This document shows, one piece after another, positions 61,701 through 64,000 of a DNA stretch of 64,000 nucleotides (positions are counted from its first letter, which is position 1; the number at the start of each line of letters is the position of its first letter). Under the pieces are notes generated by a model. The model saw only the letters and a program-made list of their open reading frames with translations, was not told the origin of the DNA and did not search any database. Origin of the DNA: JAAYAY01 sp963674575. Its GTDB lineage: Bacteria; Planctomycetota; Planctomycetia; Pirellulales; Thermoguttaceae. Location: positions 62,001 through 126,000 of the forward strand of contig CAXXQT010000005.1 in NCBI GenBank assembly GCA_963674575.2, read 5' to 3'. Both the position numbers and the translations under genes were made by a program.

Positions 61701-64000
61701 GTTGGCGTCCAGGGTCAGCACGACCTCGTACTTGTTCGTGGGAATGTCCGACAGGTCGTAACGCTCGCCCATGCCGCCGTTCGAGTCGCCCACGCCGTCG
61801 TAGGTGCCGGCCAGTTCCGAGGCCTTGTTCAACCCGTACTCCACGTTCACCACGGCGCCGACGATTTGGACGCCGTCCAGCCAGAGGCTCCAGTTGTTGA
61901 GATCGTAGACGCTGTTCGGATTCTCGTCCGGGTCATCCGAACACAGGGCTTCATCGAAGGTGAGGATGATATGGCGCACGGCCCCATCGATGGTGTCGCC
62001 ATCGTTCAGGCGGTTCCCGTCGTGATCGATCAGGTCGGTCACGTTCGGGCCGGCCGTATCCGTGCTCTCGTCGAATCGCCGGTAGTAGATGTTCTGGTTC
62101 GCCGAACCGGTTGCATAAGAATAGCCCCAGTCCGAATCGTAGGTGTACTCCTCCTGCTGCAGCCAGACCATGGTGAAGTCGCCGTCGGGCTCGATGTCCA
62201 TGGAGGAGTAGGTTTGCAACGTGCCCGCGTCCGCCGCCTGGTATTCCGCCAGGTCGAGGAAGTCCTCGTCGTCGGGGTTGAGGTTGTTGGCCGTGATGGT
62301 CATTCCCAGGATGCTGTCGTGGACCTCGCCCTGGAAGGTGATCTCATAGACGGCGTTTTCGGCCAGGGTCGTCAGGTCCCAGGGATAGGCCCACGGCTGG
62401 GAACCGTCGGAGAGGGTCACCGTGCGGTCCAGGATCTCCTGCGTGCTTACGGTACGCACGTACACTGGCCCATCGTAATCATTGGTGTTGTCGGGATAGT
62501 TCGTGCCGGTGCGCGTGGCGCCTCGCAAGGCGGACTCGATGGCCGCGCGGGTCTGTCCCACGTTCAGCGTGCCGCTGAAAACCGGCGAGATCTGAACGGT
62601 TTCGCTGCCGTAGGATTGATTCCAGATCCGCACGGTGAAGTTGCCGCCCGTCGAAGCCCTGTCGATCAGGAGGATGTACTTCTGGTTGTGGCCGTCCCGC
62701 TCGGCGTTGGCGATGTTGTCGCTGTAGAGAATCGTGCCGGAACTGGAGTTCGCGTCGTACTGGCTGTAGAGGATGCCGTTCGCTTCGCCGCGAAGGAGTC
62801 CCGCCTGCTCGTCCAGGAAGGCCCGAATTCGTCCGAGCTGTTCCAGGGTCGCGCCCGCGTTGGCCGCATCGATGAGGGTCAGTTCGATCCCCAGGTCGAT
62901 GTCGCTTTCCGAATAGAAATAGGTGGGCAAGAACTGCAGGAGGTCGGCGTTGGCCGGATCCGCCAGGGCTTCCTGGTAGTAGTAGTAGCTCAGGTACGTG
63001 TATTCTTCCTGGACGTCCGGGCCAAAGCCTTCGTAGGCGATCGTCAGGTCGCCGTCGGCGTCCAGCCCCGGTGTTGCGAGCCCCTGATAGAAGGGCCAGA
63101 AGGGCGTCCGACTGGAGTTGTAGCTGGCCCCGTTGGCGGCGAAGGTGGAAATGAGCTGCGACCCGCTCACGTTTCCGTTGGAATCGTAGAGCTGGTACAT
63201 CCGCCCGTAGGCGCCTTCGGAATTCTGACCCGTGTTGTCCGAGTCGCTGTAGGAGTCCCAGGTGATGACGAACTCGCGGGTGTCGGTCTTGTCGAAGGCC
63301 GCCCTGGGGCTATTTGAGCCGCCGGGGGAGAACTGCGACATGATCACGTTGCCGTCCGCGTCATAGACGATTGCCCGCACGGAGGACACGTAGCCCCCGG
63401 CCAGCTTGCTGAGATAGTCCTCGTCGTTGGTGTTGACCCAGGTGATGAGCACGTCGCCATCCCAACTGACAGCTACGTAGGGGTCGAAGTTGATCGTCGT
63501 GTCTTCCACGTTGACGAGGAATTCCACGCCCGCTCCCGCGTCCACCGTGTCGTCAACGAGGGCGAGACCGTAGTCGCGATCGAAACTCCGGGCGCGCACG
63601 CTGTTGAAATAGCTCAGGTCCTGGGCGCCGCTCGCCCAGGCGATCGTGAAGTTACCCGCGTCGTCCATGCCCACCGACGGATCGCCCTGCATGCCGGGCG
63701 TATTCGTGTTGACCTGGAACGTCTCGCCCACGGCCATGATGCCCGGTACGTATTCCAGCGAGTCGGAAACCAGGTTGCCCACGGCGCTGAACTGCCGTGC
63801 AAAGATGTCGGAGATGCTCGTCGCGCTAGCAACTTCGCTTTCCCAGACAATGACGAAATCGCCGTCGGCGTCCATGGCCACGGCCGCATTCGTCTGGTCG
63901 TACACGTCCGGCAGCGGCGTGTAGGGGCTGTCGGGTTCCTCGGGGTTCACGCGGAACTCGGGGCTCGGTTCCTTGATCGTGACGACCTCGCCCTCGTTGG
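43731..64000 (-). CDS. Giant surface protein: propeller/Ig chain with embedded protease (5' partial)
   Basis: At least 6755 residues; the frame is open through base 64000, so the true start and any signal peptide lie outside. The GTG at 63950 is only the first possible start inside the window. I count 55 copies of a blade motif of the form (S/A)-V-A-M-D-x-D-G-D-F-V-(I/V)-x-W. They are grouped 6, 7, 7, 7, 7, 7, 7, 7, divided by seven Ig-like modules beginning D-T-A-G-P-x-V or similar. This predicts eight seven-bladed propellers, with blade 1 of the first beyond the edge. Inserts: helical domains in propellers 1 and 4, P-domains in 2 and 5, a trypsin-like protease in 7. The C-terminus is RTX-like, with no sorting signal I recognise. 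The role is probably extracellular adhesion, glycan binding or processing. Residue numbers elsewhere in this annotation count from 63950. Confidence 0.9.
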   Translation of the reverse strand, partial: NEGEVVTIKEPSPEFRVNPEEPDSPYTPLPDVYDQTNAAVAMDADGDFVIVWESEVASATSISDIFARQFSAVGNLVSDSLEYVPGIMAVGETFQVNTNTPGMQGDPSVGMDDAGNFTIAWASGAQDLSYFNSVRARSFDRDYGLALVDDTVDAGAGVEFLVNVEDTTINFDPYVAVSWDGDVLITWVNTNDEDYLSKLAGGYVSSVRAIVYDADGNVIMSQFSPGGSNSPRAAFDKTDTREFVITWDSYSDSDNTGQNSEGAYGRMYQLYDSNGNVSGSQLISTFAANGASYNSSRTPFWPFYQGLATPGLDADGDLTIAYEGFGPDVQEEYTYLSYYYYQEALADPANADLLQFLPTYFYSESDIDLGIELTLIDAANAGATLEQLGRIRAFLDEQAGLLRGEANGILYSQYDANSSSGTILYSDNIANAERDGHNQKYILLIDRASTGGNFTVRIWNQSYGSETVQISPVFSGTLNVGQTRAAIESALRGATRTGTNYPDNTNDYDGPVYVRTVSTQEILDRTVTLSDGSQPWAYPWDLTTLAENAVYEITFQGEVHDSILGMTITANNLNPDDEDFLDLAEYQAADAGTLQTYSSMDIEPDGDFTMVWLQQEEYTYDSDWGYSYATGSANQNIYYRRFDESTDTAGPNVTDLIDHDGNRLNDGDTIDGAVRHIILTFDEALCSDDPDENPNSVYDLNNWSLWLDGVQIVGAVVNVEYGLNKASELAGTYDGVGDSNGGMGERYDLSDIPTNKYEVVLTLDANGINNAGDPALGIGEFTIRADARIQDVAGNALASNGTIPSGRSLSRTFKVAVDQPDVEVDETVGASNRSSGTLQPESPNAVAVDSDGDEVVVWTAYDSSVGHDRVYWRLFDADGTPADLPLVNASGTVIGTLLDAAPVLPVTSGTEFADDIQRNASVAIDPDGDFVITWTNYRDGDANIYARTFPARAIVMTEDANTGAQVVALTDGVGDAFLVNDYTDDTQKWSDVAMDKDGDFVITWTSYAQELNGELGSGYGVYARRYDSEGRALAPEFAVNVTTAGDQQTPSIAMAAAGDFVIAWTSDQNGTDDDIIVREFNADGSAKAGPLSGERRVNDYEAGHQRYPDVAMRFDGLSYVVTWTDTAADISGTSVWAELSSPQPQRYIDPLYHLIHATHSFTINVSDSFTIADVNVQLGEWNHANLEDLQVTLTHGNVTITLFDSLPRPSLIDGSVPDETVPDMFATFLDDEAPSSIRITDTDSGAVPPYTGTYVPQDVLASFDGMDAQGAWTLTVIDRNPGNGLTGWIEPISESIGSWNLDITEDTNQYPSSFRVNSTTEGHQMFSSVAMDTYGNFTVTWSGQGEDGQDPDGHGVYYQRYDRGGTRIGSQTQVNLDTEGDQWISSIGMDARGNFVIAWTGEGTLPGTTAIYKYDSINNFPQTDNDGPIVTDVYYGTQRIFNGSVIAGAAGEVTQLTVSFNEDLSVLGGDSGLNSVLNPDNWALVRNDQEIVGAILSVDFGLNPLTNKYEATIYLDGNGVNFGTPGLDEGEYVLTVRDLITDTARYVDPDSDSNDVTPGNYLDGDFDGVPGSQPITIGLGGFEHTFSISSSGAILGPEFRINEDDTVAYEQRVSEPAGLGQGQEESNHSVAVDNDGDFAVVWTTYGLDDPTDPNSGGVYVRLYDRENNALTEEIQVNQTIEGHQRNASIAMDSDGDFVIVWECENSSLDGSWDIYARRYDAMGRALGDEFLVNSTTTDNQLNPAVAMDDRGAFIIVWATSGQDFSYFNDVYAQRYDRFGEAIGTEFRVNSNDLPGATAFPPGRFEINPTIAMAGTTGDFIIAWEVVTAQQNGVATNTVIAGNVFDSSLNSTGEFRLDTGVGSGGGDSYRVARNAQLSMNDQGEYMVVWESYSGNALDGYDVYYQEFHSDGSTTSAQVNSALFTGHQVNPSIAVDADGDFAIVFNGAGGTVDPLYPNDPDLQVDEDDSGVFMIQYNAANQEVSVEQRVNRTSAGTQSQATIAMEPDGDAVVVWTGVGVGDTHGIFARRYNEATDTAGPTVSDWADEFGNSLDNGYIFEGEGNEVHYLVLTFDEDMLQSGDDSVTNVENYALLRAGIEVSGAIVRVEYGLNMASQLSGTVDSLTGELYEFNPDESNKYEAILTFDGDLTASGLQPLEDASYTIQALAAVSGFRSGLRDATGNTLYRTGLMPTGDDFSASFVVQIEEPEPTEDPDPPAETDGQATPVDIDAILVNQEYSELQYTTAGQSLAVDNDGDFVVAWTRYDGVDNSGNPTDANIYARYFTDEVQRLTLPTQLAEDNDGLTSTLGTFTLEYAAPEIQMLSITAGVQPFTSDDPDTDEDEVGRITGSFVLGYDLTGDGTIGDDPGVTETVTVREFTEDAMEANAATIQAALRSLGGELAGVTVSAINPRDYSIVFADATAGQDVSEISVESFQLVQAYLPAVSVTTLREAIVFEGIRVSEDNPLQTAQNIADAIMGATETYASVGPVDSSTVDQATSGTTSDSESPYEQPWWISSYDLEVDVTPVVTAEGTLSLTEFDITFVGSSGKQNHPELVVSNAKNDANQTVSVPSDAITTRKETSNEFRVNPEEETAYNQTSPSVAMDADGDFVIVWESEVSGTTTSGSVSDIFAKRYSPFGITTADVPGEVIDIYGTSTGVRAIVNPEAEDVQRLIFDADDPYAELTGTFRLQLDDVITESIAFDSTDLVTTAQNIEEALADKGLEGVSVVRVATATTGRYRLEVYFGGDSAGVDQPTLEYVADVTPLAATVTTVDMDVDMYTIAVNQDTSNPQFDPTVAMDESGNFVVAWANGGQLLSYFNQISVQRFNQDGQRVGNEFQVNAETTDIQFAPHVALSNTGNFIITWSSTGDVEYAMGQNYTADVRAKVFDSTGNQIVGEFSVGTGGSSMAAFDDDDNYIITWQGMFDTDAGTTNLGVHARQFALYDSTGQPNNSAVEIRSEFRVNSSTTDLTESTLWPYDQSTAQPAIDADGDLSIIYEGFGPDVSVNVEMVAGYFSDIMGQAKNEDLWIYFDPFDVYERGQEGVPVGMITNMLGSNGDVDGAIDQVLFRATELGATEAELGRLRAILESTVGQLRGEANGILLSQWDTDPTLSSQIAPLYSDSVVNSYRDGENQRYYLEVPMQYSVSDSRWYQAERGTFTIQVTNVETGEVETAIVDIASNGMGQPLNIEGTRQNIETALEGMTLLGSAWQEEEGTIDLREVEPDEIFDRTASDWDIDAIDETMYDEVNGGVYLVNGFRNILYEIEFQGSAHDTAFEVEIIASATERGGFSVDANGNVTIDWVDGPAVGPTIEGETYGTAGTQQTLASIGMEPDGDFVTLYTQIENYRNAGYVTSDTGTANTNIYYRRFDEETDTAGPRVTDWASGEGDSLEDAAVLQTEMQYVVITFDEQMLSGDPAADADSILNTANFILSANGVEVEDGVINVAFGLSKAAELAGQTDPLTGEAYDLDPIPSNKWEAVITLDGDSDVAGAQPLRDGTYTFQALAAVDGSSTSAGNSGLRDTAGNTLYHTGYLPEGADFQRSFTIQTTERKDEPVTGDSSTGSLLSNGHTDPESPGAIAADADGQYVVVWTATDAAQSDLEKIFYRLYDADGTPADLPIVDNQTGEPILGADNEPLVVEDAFPVLPVTPSSNVLPGFEDFAQDTQSNATVAIDADGDFVVTWTNYRDGDADVYARRFNSLGEVAGVDEIGNIIFKGGSDAATEVTDAFRVNAYTSDSQKWSNVAMDVEGDFVITWSSYGQEDNGQLGSGYGVYARRYDSFGQSMGTEFQVNVTEAGNQQFSNVAMDGEGNFTVAWTSDQNGISDDIIVRDFYSDGTAVGGPLGGEVVANQTLAGDQRYPDISMNLAGDQYVVTWSASGQDGSGWGVYGRLFNRSDSTLYVSSSPAMAVPDTGTAEATLNVSSNAIITDVNVQIELSHDYPSDLTVTLVSPDGTEVELFTNVPSNYLNGSLPTGSDFSGTLFDDAATVAITDADNGAVPPFAGTFQPTGSLATFNGENVNGLWTLRVEDTNGNDRSGLLEQWTLIFERSAVAETEFRVNTTSVGNQTYSSVAMDHQGEFVVTWSGFGNQTEHEDLSGSGVFLQRFEATGDRIGSESRVNMTTEGDQAIPSVASDGVGNYYVAFTGVSRDDAGNNIDGQTDVYVLASNSTLILQDNDPPIVTDVQLTDGTRLLEGDVIATTTDTLVVVFGESMSLKGMSSVEEVSNWALERNGAELTGAIESVDFHFNAATRKYEAEITLASSAVPLAAGEYLLTASSVITDNVNALDGDRDGVPGSNPTTTTQPGYQFSFNVSNSSTGASVGAEYRVNDETVYRDVFSEALGTGTARETSSATLAVDHDGDYAVVWIRYGADDPTDGTGAGVYMRLYNREDEPLTDEILVNTITIGDQTNPAVAIDADGDLVVVWQSENSSVDGSYDVYARRFSSVGTPLDDVEFRVNTTTQLDQVNPSVAMDNAGNFVVVWATGGKEIGYSNDIYGQLYNKDGQARGNEFLINGQSLPGISPPADGSFEINPSVGMSGATGAFVVSWEVVTTQQNGVVTDTVIAARQFDADGNPLATEFAADTGVGAGGADTERVARNPQVAVDDQDGFIIVWESYTGTDYDVFYQQFDATGAATGSDQVNMAQFTGQQVNPSVGIDADGDFSIVFNGNGAEPDPLDPNNGALYSDEDQEGVWVRHYNSTSVATSVQSRVNITEGGVQQFASIGMEPDGDYVVAWSGRGVGDQQGIFVRRYNQSADTIGPIVSDLVAPSGLSISDGDQITGPLTQLVVVFDEEMSTTGSASVTNVSNYRLVHDGTLLSNVITDIEFALNPETNKWEAVLTLDANGSASGVEALEDGQYELTVLNSVEDKVGNPLGATGANPDGASISWTFNLLNLSTATGLGEELISQGSNAEFTAPYGTQAVASDADGDTVTVWTSEISGQTGIYAQITHVTWTEEDNERVSSYETLDDVLVTSNETADYASVAMDGDGDFVVTWSQQDSETSWDIYARRFDSAGNPLGDAFLVNSETDDVQRYSSVAMDVDGDFVITWQSVGQDEDESGYGIYAQRFSAEGEFIGGTHEYQIVTFTGDPVGTFKLSFQGAVTGAITYSGNPFAVAETVEAELQAIGLDVEVEAIDLNNLGIRFLGREGLNDQPQITVVDSVITGDSGARIKATTLAEGDTGEFLVNDTTDNNQVWPSIGMDSDGTFVISWTSYGQDGDAANESNIYAKQFVSNDAFLDLDGTLYSTNGISQLNPGTARVVTTDDPMNHIVPEGTGYDGVVQVVMPGGGYGSGALLYTGRHIVTAAHVVDDGTGTGTPLTSVEVYFDLPDSGRVVMTASVIYMHQEWTGDIYDGNDLAIIVLPEEAPIEADRYDIYRGSNELGQEFTIVGYGAAGQGLEDLTITDEAKRIGYNEFEAYGESLNGIDLGNFYLNGGGTIDLPSGKVLVYDFDSGLPENDALGMAIGYHDLGLGIREADPAHGDSGGPALINGVIAGVVSGGSEYVSADSDDIPTNISYGDVGLYTRISAFADWIDAIAQSTSSEFLVNANTIDPLDGVTVLADNQTNDQMWSSVAVDADGDFVITWTNDAPDLATTGSGVGAQDTDGIYAARYDAAAAPVGEVFQVNTSTAGEQQYSRVAADADGDFVITWESNTPAGFDILAQRYASNDKITLANATAYGTNGEVGGEFTVNSTTSGDQRYPSIAMDDAGDYMIVWSGAGAESAQSVYGQRIVLQDDTAGPTVTGIQAMVVDDGTAEMARLINGTTFDTEVSALAIYFGENLSTFNDDAGSESVLNPNNWVLTRDGEVIPDGVYQIQFILNDATNKYEAVLTMDDQPDVSGAQPLAYGTYVLTIRDSIEDIFENRLDGDYDGTEGSPYSVTFTVASSTGALPDPGTPGLDDSDEVVNDTTNDGVDDDDDEATPQDDTEPAVARAPDGTYVVVWTSDNDPALDDDGEPIVDLADQEIIYTNVYARMFDRYGEPLTGEILVTSYTDGPQSNPDVAIDEYGNFVVVWEGEGEGENKAEYAADEYDNYGIFARVFDAYGNPNGDQLSVNMTQDGTQSDPAVAMNNSGEFVVTWLSQDQGGVIARRFALNGKATTDEILVNATTANNQADPDVAMDEDGDFAITWAAAEQDNGSMGVFAQRFNASGAKVGSEFQVNQYETDKQEKARIAMDDAGNFVIAWQSFGQDAFGGYGIYARRYSSTGAALSNEFQVNDFTTGYQFEPSVGMDSDGDFVVTWSSFDQEGDQGELYGIFAKMYNADGSLFVVSGETQPLGEFRVNAIIAEDQRHSDVSMDADGHYVVVWQGMSDGDYVEDPDNSAIHIPVDGIDIYARVIDPPLTAATDDTVLNLYGTPGEDTFSFVAGSTPSSWTVILNGVEQTVASTITTINFDGMGGDDIVTLTGTSGVDNLYAAPSEITFEGTGYTINLSDVEDVTVDGKGGADVAELRDSAGTDTVVMKVDNTVMSGPGYSNAAFNFETVYAYSTNGGDDVAKLYDTAGNETFMGTPEYVRMEGDGFTHRAKGFRWAHGYSTGGSDTAELHDSAGNDKFKHRDGISKMFGAGFYVRAKNFSEVNAIADGGGDDDYARIFDTSSVDKFVGTPTSARMYSTEADYDVTTEMFERVLTYSTAGGNDIARFYDSDDKEIFWGTSQKAIFSGDDFEITARKFEKVEATSTPGTGDIAKLRDTEGDDHLVVTDESAKMYSVDGDDMDLLYEAFAFDQVKTYRSTGTDTKDVSDTVDFLLLDDGWIDG
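43734..44957 (-). repeat. C-terminal RTX-like repeats of the giant protein
   Basis: About 8.5 repeats of roughly 46 residues. Each begins like GGDDVAKLYDTAGNETFMG and ends like GFETVYAYSTNG. The GGxD-x-A-x-L-x-D-x-A-G-x-D core recalls calcium-binding RTX nonapeptides, but only one turn occurs per repeat. RTX tails can serve type I secretion. No adjacent type I secretion genes are seen. Confidence 0.75.
46320..46795 (-). other. Ig-like module 7 of the giant protein
   Basis: Runs from DTAGPTVTGIQAM to SVTFTVASSTGALP. It shares with the other six modules the order D-x-x-P-x-V-T-x..., LAIYFGENLS, an N-W-L or N-Y-L strand, TNKYEAVLTM, and a final Y-x-L-T-I-R-D segment. The others lie near 61600-62070, 59220-59735, 57390-57910, 53340-53890, 51040-51485 and 49310-49735. 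It resembles bacterial Ig-like Big_5/SwmB-type folds. Confidence 0.7.
47390..48200 (-). other. Trypsin-like serine protease domain inside the giant protein
   Basis: A complete chymotrypsin-fold domain of about 270 residues. Catalytic His5292 is in IVTAAHVVDD (codon 48075-48077), Asp5341 in DGNDLAIIVLP (47928-47930) and Ser5468 in AHGDSGGPALING (47547-47549). It is inserted between blades 4 and 5 of propeller 7. All triad residues are intact, so proteolysis of itself or of other surface proteins is plausible. Confidence 0.88.
51858..52316 (-). other. P-domain (proprotein convertase type) in propeller 5
   Basis: About 150 residues matching the P/homo B fold: ITDVNVQIELSHDYPSDLTVTLVSPDGTEVELF, FDDAATVAITDADNGAVPPFAGTFQP, NGENVNGLWTLRVEDTNGND and LEQWTLIFE. 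It sits between blades 5 and 6. P-domains usually accompany subtilisin-like proteases; none is attached here. Confidence 0.82.
60090..60535 (-). other. P-domain (proprotein convertase type) in propeller 2
   Basis: About 150 residues: FTIADVNVQLGEWNHANLEDLQVTLTHGNVTITLF, FLDDEAPSSIRITDTDSGAVPPYTGTYVP, FDGMDAQGAWTLTVIDRNPGNG and ending GSWNLDI. It occupies the same position, between blades 5 and 6, as the P-domain of propeller 5, consistent with duplication of a larger block. Confidence 0.8.

Noticed and set aside
43911..63317. Very long open frames on the plus strand across the giant gene (1403, 2573, 1303 and 967 codons), all in one frame.
   Set aside because: They share codon boundaries with the minus-strand gene. 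In that register plus-strand stops arise only from TTA, CTA and TCA, which are rare in this GC-rich gene. The translated products are low-complexity, so they are shadows.

Overview
The window reads as a segment of a Planctomycetota chromosome, probably from the Pirellulales side. Support comes from two ECF sigma factor plus Ser/Thr kinase pairs, secreted sulfatases, a heparinase-like lyase, sialidase-like propellers, an outer-membrane barrel of the planctomycete BBP7 type, many intergenic palindromes, and a surface protein gene of more than 20 kb. No rRNA, tRNA, CRISPR array or intact transposase was seen.

Layout. 0-6 kb: DUF971 protein, a prenyltransferase-like repeat lipoprotein, an alpha/beta-hydrolase lacking its serine, and a beta-lactamase-fold hydrolase, all on the minus strand. 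6-14 kb: a sulfatase, a lipoprotein of unknown function, a three-gene ABC exporter (ATPase plus two permeases), and a TIM-barrel isomerase overlapping a UbiA-type prenyltransferase. 14-21 kb: two large secreted propeller proteins (minus) and a divergent Nramp-type transporter flanked by inverted 74-bp repeats. 21-30 kb: a regulatory island. On the minus strand lie ECF sigma, a kinase with an anti-sigma-like zinc motif, and a polysaccharide-export/thioredoxin fusion. On the plus strand lie a second ECF sigma and a kinase with a long helical C-terminus. 30-34 kb: heparinase II/III-like lyase followed by a sulfatase whose catalytic cysteine position is glycine. 34-41 kb: a small membrane protein overlapping a histidine kinase, a zinc-ribbon protein, and a 1143-residue fatty acyl-AMP ligase/ACP/alpha-oxoamine synthase fusion. 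41-43 kb: a 61-residue protein, a bidirectional terminator and an outer-membrane barrel.

43.7-64 kb is one open reading frame on the minus strand, still open at the window edge (at least 6755 residues). I counted 55 copies of a blade motif. They fall into groups of exactly seven, separated by seven Ig-like modules. This predicts a chain of eight seven-bladed propellers; the first blade of the first one would lie beyond the window. Two P-domains sit at the same blade junction in propellers 2 and 5. A trypsin-like protease with an intact triad sits inside propeller 7. About 8.5 RTX-like repeats form the C-terminus. Propellers 1-3 and 4-6 look like a duplicated three-propeller block.

Taken together, the genes suggest a surface-active polysaccharide degrader (sulfatases, lyase, sialidase-like proteins) with elaborate envelope sensing. 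That overall role is inference. The least ordinary items are the giant propeller/protease protein, the FAAL-ACP-AOS fusion, the kinase/anti-sigma operon ending in an export/thioredoxin fusion, and the two pseudo-enzyme candidates.
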